Positions 57,253 through 64,000 of a stretch of 64,000 bases of DNA are shown here, piece after piece (position 1 is the stretch's first letter; the number at the start of each line of letters is the position of its first letter). Origin of the DNA: Paracoccus sp. IB05 (GTDB lineage: Bacteria > Pseudomonadota > Alphaproteobacteria > Rhodobacterales > Rhodobacteraceae); the NCBI RefSeq assembly GCF_016405985.1, contig NZ_JAEFCF010000002.1, positions 1 to 64,000 on the forward strand. The letters run 5' to 3'. Made by a program: the position numbers and the translations under genes. The notes beneath the pieces were generated by a model, which searched no databases, was not told the DNA's origin, and worked only from the letters and a program-made list of their open reading frames with translations.

Positions 57253-57863
57253 CGCAATACCATTATGCCAGACGCGCGTGTGGCGCGATGCTGGATCAGA
57301 GGCTGAAAAAGGGAAGCGTCAGGACCGGACGGTCCCGCATTGCCTGCAGATAGGGGGACTGGCGCTGTAAGTCAATCTTTCTGAGCAGAAAGGCTTCTCA
57401 GAGGGCGAAAGACCTCCTGTCAGGCACAGATCTGTGCAGGGTTCATAATATAATTAAGAGAAAGATATGAAGATTGATGATGTAGTAGGCCCTGAGGATA
57501 ACAGGATAGCGGCAGTTCCGGGGCATTTTCCCTTGAGTTTTCCACCTGTGGACAGAAGTGGTAAAGATTGGGAAAAAATGCATGGTGTTTTGATTTATCT
57601 ATTTATATCATGTTCTTAGAACAGCGTTTCCAGACATCTGCCTGTGGAGGAGAAATGTCACAGCCCGCGCAAAACCCCCGCGCGGATGGATGGTGGAAAA
57701 CAGCATGCGCAGTGGGATAACCGGGGGTCGCGTGCCGGCGCTTTTTGAGGATATCCCGACCCAGGCCCTGAGGCATGGGATAACCGGCCGAGTCTTCCCC
57801 CGAACAAAACAGGATTATCCACAAGTGGCCTCTGATTTTTCCGAAGACGTTGCAGGCAAGAAA
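57253..57863. other. oriC: Candidate chromosomal replication origin (oriC)
   Basis: 611-bp gap between divergent rho and maf, with local AT-rich stretches (about 57439-57475 and 57570-57613) in otherwise GC-rich DNA. DnaA-box-like sites: an exact TTATCCACA at 57815-57823; TTATCCTCA (one mismatch, minus strand) at 57493-57501; CTGTCCACA (minus strand) at 57547-57555; and TTTTCCACC at 57538-57546 and, on the minus strand, 57692-57700. A 12-bp direct repeat TGGGATAACCGG occurs at 57713-57724 and 57776-57787, exactly 63 bp apart. Genes on both sides read outward (rho-mnmE-mnmG-rsmG-parA-parB versus maf-aroE-coaE-dnaQ), and parS sites lie nearby. In several alphaproteobacteria oriC adjoins hemE; hemE is not here. 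Confidence 0.7.
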
Positions 57864-58460
57864 ATGCCGGCTTTGGTGCTGGCTTCTGCCTCGGAGACGA
57901 GAATCGCCATGTTGCGGGCGGCGGGCCTGGAGTTTGAAAGCCTTGCCGCGCGGGTGGATGAAGACAGCATTCGCCGCGCTTTGGAGGCTGAGAGGGCAAA
58001 GCCGCGCGACATCGCCGATGCGCTCGCGGAAACCAAGGCGCTGAAAATCTCGGGCAAGCGGCCAGAGGCGCTGGTGATCGGCTCGGACCAGCTGCTCGAG
58101 CTGAATGGCCGGATCTTTGCCAAGCCTGCAAGCCCGGAGGCGGCGCGCGCCCAGCTGATGGATTTGCGCGGCAAAACCCACCACCTGATCTCGGCGGTGG
58201 TGGTTTGTCAGGGCGGTCAGCCGCTCTGGCGCCATGTCGGCGAGGCGCGGCTTACGATGCGGGAATTCGGGGATCTGTGGCTTGACGGCTATATCTCGCG
58301 CAACTGGGATAAAATCCGTCATTCCGTCGGTGGATACCGGCTTGAAGAGGAAGGCGTTCGGCTGTTCTCCTCGGTCCAGGGGGATCATTTCACGATTCTG
58401 GGGCTGCCCTTGCTTCCCCTTCTGAACTGGCTTTCGCTGAGAGGGGATATTCCCGCATGA
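57864..58460 (+). CDS. maf: Maf-family nucleotide pyrophosphatase (YceF-like)
   Basis: 198 aa housecleaning pyrophosphatase. It opens with [10 protein letters not shown], where most family members have SxRR. The [10 protein letters not shown] motif is of the YceF type (m7GTP) rather than the DTVV pattern of YhdE (dTTP/UTP), so m7GTP pyrophosphatase is the more likely activity. The start is ATG at 57864; the open frame begins at 57690 but that part lies in the oriC candidate. It overlaps aroE by 4 bp and reads away from the origin. Confidence 0.9.
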   Translation: MPALVLASASETRIAMLRAAGLEFESLAARVDEDSIRRALEAERAKPRDIADALAETKALKISGKRPEALVIGSDQLLELNGRIFAKPASPEAARAQLMDLRGKTHHLISAVVVCQGGQPLWRHVGEARLTMREFGDLWLDGYISRNWDKIRHSVGGYRLEEEGVRLFSSVQGDHFTILGLPLLPLLNWLSLRGDIPA

Positions 58461-59296
58461 CTGACCATCCGCGTATTCCGCTGGCCGGTGTGATCGGCCA
58501 TCCGATCGCGCATAGCCGCAGCCCGGCGCTGCATGGCTATTGGCTGAAGCGCTATGGTCTGGCGGGGCATTATATCCCGATGGATGTGGCGCCTCAGGAT
58601 CTGGCGCATGTCCTGCGCACCCTGCCGCAGATGGGGTTTGTCGGGGCCAATGTCACCATTCCCCATAAAGAGGCGATCCTGAAGATCGCGGATATCATCA
58701 CCGATCGCGCGGCGCTGATCGGTGCCGCTAACACATTGATTTTCCGTAAAGATGGCAAGATCCATGCGGATAATACCGATGGGTCCGGCTTTATTTCCAA
58801 CCTGCGGCAGAACGCGCCTTTCTGGGATCCGACCGCCGGCCCGGCTGCGGTGCTGGGCGCCGGGGGTGCGGCCCGTGCGGTTGTCGCGGCGCTGATCGAG
58901 GTTGGCGCGCCCGAGATACGCATCGTCAACCGCACCCGCCCCAGGGCCGAAGCCATGCGTTCGGATTTCGGGGCGAAAGTGGTGGTCTGGGACTGGACAC
59001 ATGTCGGCGCGATGATCGAAGGTTGTGCCACGCTGGTGAATACGACCTCGCTCGGAATGACCGGCAAGCCGGACCTTGTCATTGACCTCGACCGGATCAG
59101 CCAGCGCTGCCTTGTGACCGACATTGTCTATGCGCCATTGAAAACCGGCCTGCTGATCGAGGCCGAAGAACGCGGCTGCACCGTCGTTGACGGGCTCGGC
59201 ATGTTGCTGCACCAGGCCGTGCCCGGGTTCGAGCGCTGGTTCGGCAGGCGTCCCGTGGTGGATGAGGAGACCCGCCTCGCGGTTTTAAACGCATGA
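58457..59296 (+). CDS. aroE: Shikimate dehydrogenase (NADP+)
   Basis: 279 aa enzyme of the shikimate pathway, reducing 3-dehydroshikimate. It has [16 protein letters not shown] at 11-26, the catalytic Lys in [10 protein letters not shown] near 75, NTDGSGF, and the Rossmann motif [11 protein letters not shown]. Length is normal. It overlaps maf and coaE by 4 bp each, so maf-aroE-coaE-dnaQ are one translationally coupled unit. Confidence 0.96.
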   Translation: MTDHPRIPLAGVIGHPIAHSRSPALHGYWLKRYGLAGHYIPMDVAPQDLAHVLRTLPQMGFVGANVTIPHKEAILKIADIITDRAALIGAANTLIFRKDGKIHADNTDGSGFISNLRQNAPFWDPTAGPAAVLGAGGAARAVVAALIEVGAPEIRIVNRTRPRAEAMRSDFGAKVVVWDWTHVGAMIEGCATLVNTTSLGMTGKPDLVIDLDRISQRCLVTDIVYAPLKTGLLIEAEERGCTVVDGLGMLLHQAVPGFERWFGRRPVVDEETRLAVLNA

Positions 59297-59895
59297 AAGC
59301 TATCTGCCTTGGCCTGACCGGCTCCATCGGCATGGGGAAATCGACCACGGCCGCGATGTTCCTCGATGCGGGTATCCCGGTCTGGGATGCGGATGCGGCG
59401 GTGCACCGGCTTTACGCGCCCGGCGCCAGGGGCACGGCAGCCCTGGCGGGGCCCTTTCCCGAGGCGGTTTCCGATCAGGGTGTTTCACGGGAAACATTAA
59501 AGGCGCTGCTGGCCGCCGATCCCTCGCGTCTGAAACAGCTGGAACAGCTGATCCATCCGCTTGTTGCGGAAGATCGGGCCGGGTTTCTGGCCCATACCGG
59601 CTCCGATATCCTGCTTCTCGATGTGCCGCTTCTGTTTGAGAAAGGCATCGACCGGGAATGTGACGCGACGCTGCTGGTCACCGCGCCCGCTGCTTTGCAA
59701 CGCGCCCGCGTCCTTGCGCGGCCCGGCATGACCGCGGCGCAGCTTGATCTGATCCTCTCGCGCCAGATGCCCGACCAGGACAAGCGCGCCCGCGCCACCC
59801 ATATCGTCGAAACCCTGTCAATCGACAGCACCCGGGCTTATGTACAGGCGCTGATCGCGCATCTGCGCGCAGGAATGGCGGGCCAGAATGCGTGA
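59293..59895 (+). CDS. coaE: Dephospho-CoA kinase
   Basis: 200 aa P-loop kinase for the last step of CoA synthesis. The Walker A is [12 protein letters not shown] near 7-18, followed by [12 protein letters not shown] and the [21 protein letters not shown] substrate loop. A parS-like 16-mer with one mismatch (59481-59496) lies in codons for GVSRETLK. It overlaps both aroE and dnaQ by a few bases. Confidence 0.96.
   Translation: MKAICLGLTGSIGMGKSTTAAMFLDAGIPVWDADAAVHRLYAPGARGTAALAGPFPEAVSDQGVSRETLKALLAADPSRLKQLEQLIHPLVAEDRAGFLAHTGSDILLLDVPLLFEKGIDRECDATLLVTAPAALQRARVLARPGMTAAQLDLILSRQMPDQDKRARATHIVETLSIDSTRAYVQALIAHLRAGMAGQNA
59481..59496. other. parS-like site inside coaE (one mismatch)
   Basis: TGTTTCACGGGAAACA differs from the perfect parS palindrome at position 10 only. 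It lies within coaE, about 1.6 kb right of the oriC candidate, on the opposite side from the two exact copies. Confidence 0.6.
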
Positions 59896-60586
59896 AATTG
59901 TCCTTGATACCGAGACCACCGGCTTTGACCCGGAACAGGGCGACCGCATCGTCGAGATCGGCGCGGTCGAGCTGTTCAACCACCTGCCCACCGGCAAGGT
60001 TTATCACCAATATATCAACCCCGAACGCGACATGCCGCAGGGCGCTTTCGAAGTGCACGGGCTCAGCAGCGAATTCCTCAGCGACAAGCCGGTTTTCGCG
60101 AAAATCGGCCAGGCATTTGTGGATTTCGTCGGTGATGCGAAACTGGTGATCCATAACGCTGCCTTTGATATGAAGTTTCTGAACTTCGAACTGAAGCGTA
60201 TGGGGCTGGCCGATATTCCCTGGGCGCGCGCCATAGACACGCTGGCCATCGCGCGGCAGCGCTTTCCCGGCTCGCCAGCCTCGCTGGATGCGCTTTGCCG
60301 CCGTTTTGGCGTCGATAATTCCCGGCGTGAAAAACACGGCGCGCTGCTCGACAGCGAAATCCTAGCCGAGGTTTACCTTGAACTGGTCGGCGGTCGTCAG
60401 CCCGACCTCGTGCTGGCGCCGGTACAAAGCAACAGCCCCGCAAATGCTGGGCAGACGGACGGAGACTGGCGCCCCCGTCCCCGTCCGACCGCATTGCCTG
60501 CGCGGATCACCGCGGCGGAAACCGCCGCGCATGAGGCATTTGTTGCGAAACTGGGCGATGCCGCCATCTGGCTGAAGCGGAGCTGA
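59888..60586 (+). CDS. dnaQ: DNA polymerase III epsilon subunit (proofreading 3'-5' exonuclease)
   Basis: 232 aa DEDDh exonuclease. The first motif is [11 protein letters not shown] (D7 and E9), then [14 protein letters not shown] (motif II) and [21 protein letters not shown] near 145-165 (motif III). The C-terminal 50 residues are variable and Pro-rich, as in alphaproteobacterial DnaQ, where they bind the polymerase alpha subunit. It overlaps coaE by 8 bp. It is the last gene of the maf-aroE-coaE-dnaQ unit; a 112-bp gap separates it from motB. Confidence 0.95.
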   Translation: MREIVLDTETTGFDPEQGDRIVEIGAVELFNHLPTGKVYHQYINPERDMPQGAFEVHGLSSEFLSDKPVFAKIGQAFVDFVGDAKLVIHNAAFDMKFLNFELKRMGLADIPWARAIDTLAIARQRFPGSPASLDALCRRFGVDNSRREKHGALLDSEILAEVYLELVGGRQPDLVLAPVQSNSPANAGQTDGDWRPRPRPTALPARITAAETAAHEAFVAKLGDAAIWLKRS

Positions 60587-60698
60587 GTCGCCGCAGATCT
60601 GGGCGTTTTCTGGACTATTCCCTAAAAATCATAACTTTAAGCCGTTCTTCACTCAGACCTGTGATCCTGGCCCCGGGTGAGCGAAAAGGGTGACGGGA

Positions 60699-61508
60699 AT
60701 GGCCGGGCCAGGCAATGCGCCGCCAGTCATCATCAAGCGGAAGAAAGTGGTTTCGGGCGGCGGCCATCATGGCGGCGCCTGGAAAGTGGCCTATGCGGAT
60801 TTCGTGACCGCAATGATGGCCTTCTTCCTGCTGATGTGGCTGCTGAATGCGACGACAGAAAAACAACGCAAGGGATTGTCGGATTACTTCAATCCGTCGA
60901 TCCCGCTCAGCAAGGTTTCAGGTGGCGGTGACGGCACGCTGGGCGGTGAATCCATTTTCTCCGAGGAGGACCGGACCGCCATGGGCCGCGGCGGCCTCGC
61001 CAGCCAGACAGGTGCCGGCGAGGCCGAGGAAAAGGCCCAGGCCGAGATGGTGAAAACCGTCCAAGAAGCCCTGTTCGACCGTGGCGGCGAAAGCCGCACC
61101 ATGGAACAACTGATGCGCCATGTTGTCACCCGGGTCACCGATGAGGGCCTTGTGATCGAACTGTTCGATCTTGAAGACGCCAGCCTGTTCAAAGGCCATA
61201 CTGCCGAGCCGCAGGAGGTTACCGTTCATCTGGCTCGGATGCTGGCCGAGGTGCTCAATCTGACGGCGAATGGTCTTGCGGTGAACGCCTATGTGCAAAG
61301 CTATCCGGTGACGCTGGTTGAAAATCCGGGCTGGGAACTGACGGCCGGCCGCGCCCGTGCCATGCGCAGTCTGCTTCAGGGCGCCGGCATTCAGGCGACC
61401 CGGTTCAGCCGCATCGGGGGCTTTGCCGACCGTAAGCCCGCCGTGGCCGATCCGGCTTCACGGCGCAACAACCGGATCGAGATCGTGCTGCTGCGGCGTG
61501 ACCGGTAA
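60699..61508 (+). CDS. motB: Flagellar motor stator protein MotB
   Basis: 269 aa stator protein. A cytoplasmic basic N-terminus (IIKRKK) leads to one transmembrane helix carrying the proton-accepting Asp, D34, in AYADFVTAMMAFFLLMWLL (31-49). The plug and linker follow. The C-terminal OmpA-like peptidoglycan-binding domain has NPGWELTAGRARAMRSLL and SRRNNRIEIVLL. I prefer the ATG at 60699 (GGTGACGGGA before it) to a GTG at 60690. motA is not in the window. It opens the flagellar cluster. Confidence 0.93.
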   Translation: MAGPGNAPPVIIKRKKVVSGGGHHGGAWKVAYADFVTAMMAFFLLMWLLNATTEKQRKGLSDYFNPSIPLSKVSGGGDGTLGGESIFSEEDRTAMGRGGLASQTGAGEAEEKAQAEMVKTVQEALFDRGGESRTMEQLMRHVVTRVTDEGLVIELFDLEDASLFKGHTAEPQEVTVHLARMLAEVLNLTANGLAVNAYVQSYPVTLVENPGWELTAGRARAMRSLLQGAGIQATRFSRIGGFADRKPAVADPASRRNNRIEIVLLRRDR

Positions 61509-61592
61509 TCCCGATAATTTTATCTGTTAGCGGAAAATTCAGCCCTCGGGGCCAAACCTGTCGCAAGCTCATTCAGAAGAAAGGTGCGACTG

Positions 61593-62918
61593 ATGACGAT
61601 TTCCTCCGCGCTCAATGCCGGCGTAGCCGGGCTCAGCGCCAACGCGACGCGGCTTGCGACGATCTCAGACAATATCGCGAATTCAGGCACTTTCGGCTAT
61701 AAACGCGCCCATGCTGAATTCTCCAGCATGGTGATCACGAACAATCGCGGCTCTGGCACCTATTCGGCAGGCGGGGTTCGCGCCTCGACCATGCGGCTGA
61801 TCGAAGAACGCGGCGGCCTTGTCGGCACTTCGCATCCGCTGGATATCGCGGTTTCCGGGCGCGGCATGCTGCCGGTGATCACCGAAGTATCTCTGGGGGT
61901 CAATTCCGTAGACCGCGCGCTTTTGATGACAACGACCGGCTCTTTCCGAACCGATGCGAATGGTGTGCTGAAAACCCAGTCCGGTCTGGTGCTGATGGGC
62001 TGGCCTGCCACGTCGGATGGCAGCATTCCGGTCTTCCCGCGGGATACGATCACCGGCCTGGTACCGGTAGTGATCAATGCGAACCAGACCGCCGGCGATC
62101 CGACCACCCAGATCACGGCGGGGGTCAACCTGCCGGCCACGGGTACCGAAGCCGGCGCCACCGGCGATCCGCTGCCCTTCGCGATCGAATATTTCGGCAA
62201 TCTCGGCACCTCGGAATCTCTGGATTTCAACTTCACGCCGACCGTACCGGCCGCAGGCAGCCCGCCATCGAACACCTGGACCATGGTGATCCGCGATTCT
62301 GCCAGCAATAATGCGATCATCGGGGAATATGTTCTGACCTTCGACGATTCCCGCGCGGCTGGCGGCACACTCGCGACAGTTGTTGCGGTTCCGGCGGTTC
62401 CGGCCTGGCCGGCTTATGACGGTGCCACCGGAACTCTGCCGCTGACCGTGGCCGGCGGCCCGATGAGTGTCGCCATCGGCCGCGTCGGTGATCCGAACGG
62501 TCTGACCCAGCTATCCGATGATTTTGCGCCGGTGCAGATCACCAAGGACGGATCCCCGGTCGGCAATCTCACCACGGTCGAGATCAATCCGAACGGCTAT
62601 ATCATCGCGACCTATGATACCGGGTTCAACCGCGTGCTCTACCAGATCCCGCTGGTCGATGTGCCGAACCCCAATGGGCTGATCTCGCTGCATAACCAGA
62701 CCTATCAGGTCTCGCCGCAATCGGGCTCCTTCTTCCTCTGGGATGCCGGTGACGGCCCGACCGGCTCGATTGAAGGTTATGCCCGTGAGGGATCGACCAC
62801 AGATGTTGCGGCAGAACTGACCTCGCTGATTCAGACCCAGCGGGCCTATTCGTCGAATGCCAAGGTCATCCAGACCGTCGACGAAATGTTGCAGGAAACC
62901 ACCAATATCAAACGGTAA
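61593..62918 (+). CDS. flgE: Flagellar hook protein FlgE
   Basis: 441 aa flagellar hook subunit. It has the N-terminal flagellar rod signature SALNAGVAGLSANATRLATISDNIANSGTFGYKR and the C-terminal helix SLIQTQRAYSSNAKVIQTVDEMLQETTNIKR, both needed for export and polymerisation. The central part is a variable D1-D2 surface domain. The ATG at 61593 is preceded by AAAGG; an upstream in-frame ATG at 61584 adds 3 residues. Six bp later flgK begins, so the two are co-transcribed. Confidence 0.93.
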   Translation: MTISSALNAGVAGLSANATRLATISDNIANSGTFGYKRAHAEFSSMVITNNRGSGTYSAGGVRASTMRLIEERGGLVGTSHPLDIAVSGRGMLPVITEVSLGVNSVDRALLMTTTGSFRTDANGVLKTQSGLVLMGWPATSDGSIPVFPRDTITGLVPVVINANQTAGDPTTQITAGVNLPATGTEAGATGDPLPFAIEYFGNLGTSESLDFNFTPTVPAAGSPPSNTWTMVIRDSASNNAIIGEYVLTFDDSRAAGGTLATVVAVPAVPAWPAYDGATGTLPLTVAGGPMSVAIGRVGDPNGLTQLSDDFAPVQITKDGSPVGNLTTVEINPNGYIIATYDTGFNRVLYQIPLVDVPNPNGLISLHNQTYQVSPQSGSFFLWDAGDGPTGSIEGYAREGSTTDVAAELTSLIQTQRAYSSNAKVIQTVDEMLQETTNIKR

Positions 62919-62924
62919 CGCAAA

Positions 62925-64000
62925 ATGAGCATCACCTCGGCCCTCAATTCCGCGCTGACCGGACTGACCGCCACCTCGCGACAGGCCGAGGTGGTGTCCA
63001 ACAATGTCGCCAATGCAACGACCTCGGGCTACGCGCGCCGTTCCGTCTCGCTTTCGGCTCTTAACCTCGGAGGATCGGGTCAGGGTGTGCGCGTGGTGGG
63101 CATCACCAGACATGCAGATCTCTATCTGATCAACGACCGCAGGGGCGCTCAGGCCGCTGCGGGTGACAGCGCGACCAAGGCAGGCTTTCTCAACCGGCTT
63201 GAAACCATTCTCGGCACAACCGAATCTTCGGGATCTCTGGTTTCCCGCGTCAGCACGCTGGACACCACTTTGCTTGAGGCCGCAAGCCATCCCGAATCCG
63301 AGGCAAGGCTTTCTGCCGCGGTTTCGGCAGCAAGATCCCTTGCCACCGGGTTGAATCAGGCGAGTGACGCCATTCAGGCTGAACGTCTCAAGGCCGAGAA
63401 AGGCATCGCTTCGGCTGTGGAAAGTCTGAACAGCAGCCTGCGCCAGGTTCAGGAGCTGAACCGGATGATCGCCTCTCACAGCGGCTCCGGTCGGGATGCC
63501 TCGGCATTGATGGATCAGCGTCAGCAGGTGATCGACAGCATTGCCAGCATCATTCCGCTGAAGGAAATGCCACGGGACGGCAATCAGGTAGCGCTGATCT
63601 CTGCCGGGGGCGCCCTTCTGCTGGACGGGAACCCCGTGAGCTTCGGTTTCACCGAAGTCCATACAATCGTGCCTGAAATGACCCAGGCCAGCGGAGGCCT
63701 CTATGGTCTGACCATCAATGGCAAACCGATGGCAACCACGGGCAGCAGCAGCATGATCCTTGGCGGAGAGCTCGGGGCGCTTTTCGCGGTCCGCGACGAA
63801 CTGGCTGTTGAAGGCCAATCTATGCTCGACGCAATGGCGCGTGACATGATTGAAAGGTTCAGCGCAGCAGGTCTCGATCCCACTTTGCCCGCTGGCGCGC
63901 CCGGATTGTTCACCGATGGCGGCCTGGCCTTTGATCCCGCGGATGAGGTGGGCCTGGCTTCACGCATAGCATTGAATTTCTCTGCAGATCCTTTGAAAGG
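62925..64000 (+). CDS. flgK: Flagellar hook-associated protein FlgK, N-terminal part (cut by window edge)
   Basis: The frame opens at ATG 62925 (SITSALNSALTGLTATSRQAEVVS) and stays open to the right edge, 358 codons seen. The N-terminal SNNVANATTSGYARRSVSLSALN is the flagellar rod motif followed by the HAP1 domain, as expected for FlgK (usually 450-600 aa). Internal HPESEARLSAAVSAARSL, AERLKAEKGIASAVESLNSSLRQV and DQRQQVIDSIASIIPLKEM segments match hook-associated protein 1. The stop codon lies outside the window. It follows flgE by 6 bp and probably precedes flgL. Confidence 0.92.
   Translation, partial: MSITSALNSALTGLTATSRQAEVVSNNVANATTSGYARRSVSLSALNLGGSGQGVRVVGITRHADLYLINDRRGAQAAAGDSATKAGFLNRLETILGTTESSGSLVSRVSTLDTTLLEAASHPESEARLSAAVSAARSLATGLNQASDAIQAERLKAEKGIASAVESLNSSLRQVQELNRMIASHSGSGRDASALMDQRQQVIDSIASIIPLKEMPRDGNQVALISAGGALLLDGNPVSFGFTEVHTIVPEMTQASGGLYGLTINGKPMATTGSSSMILGGELGALFAVRDELAVEGQSMLDAMARDMIERFSAAGLDPTLPAGAPGLFTDGGLAFDPADEVGLASRIALNFSADPLK

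Overview
The window is chromosomal DNA from an alphaproteobacterium, almost certainly a member of the Rhodobacterales (Rhodobacteraceae/Paracoccaceae). It is GC-rich, with dense operons joined by ATGA/GTGA overlaps. Family-level clues are the hemD-Mic60-hemY block, the parB-parA-rsmG-mnmG-mnmE-rho block next to maf-aroE-coaE-dnaQ, alphaproteobacterial parS sites, and a DUF2853 gene beside ahcY. No tRNA, rRNA, CRISPR array or intact transposon was seen.

Region 1 (1-22.1 kb) is an accessory catabolic island for an aromatic amino or indolic compound. Its left half holds a solute-binding protein of an ABC importer, two CrtI-type FAD oxidoreductases, an isatin-hydrolase-like cyclase, a MarR regulator and a two-subunit indolepyruvate:acceptor oxidoreductase. 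Its right half looks like a complete CoA-dependent anthranilate (2-aminobenzoate) route. It has an aryl-CoA ligase, the fused flavin monooxygenase/old-yellow-enzyme (2-aminobenzoyl-CoA monooxygenase/reductase), SDR, two crotonases, acyl-CoA dehydrogenase, 3-hydroxyacyl-CoA dehydrogenase, thiolase, thioesterase, cupin, a Rid-family protein and a second MarR regulator. Read together they suggest, by inference, that an indole-type compound is converted to anthranilate and then dearomatised as its CoA ester. The island ends in a decayed branched-chain-type ABC binding-protein gene fused to an AraC tail.

Region 2 (22.1-26 kb) has a YggS-type PLP protein, a MocR/GntR-aminotransferase regulator and a divergent BenE-type benzoate transporter.

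Region 3 (26-49 kb) is mostly housekeeping. It includes hemY, Mic60, hemD, tsaD, gpsA, YciI and EVE proteins, an Fsr-like MFS exporter, DUF2853, ahcY, an HD hydrolase, a response regulator/phosphatase with a neighbouring Hpt protein, ilvA, argG, maeB, mutS, grpE, hrcA, rph and rdgB.

Region 4 (49-60.6 kb) is the replication-origin neighbourhood. hemW, parB, parA, rsmG, mnmG, mnmE and rho lie on one side. On the other, maf, aroE, coaE and dnaQ read the opposite way. Between rho and maf lies a 611-bp AT-rich gap with DnaA-box-like sequences, a strong oriC candidate. Four parS-like 16-mers sit inside or at the starts of hemW, mnmG and coaE.

Region 5 (60.7-64 kb) opens a flagellar cluster: motB, flgE and the first part of flgK, which runs off the right edge.
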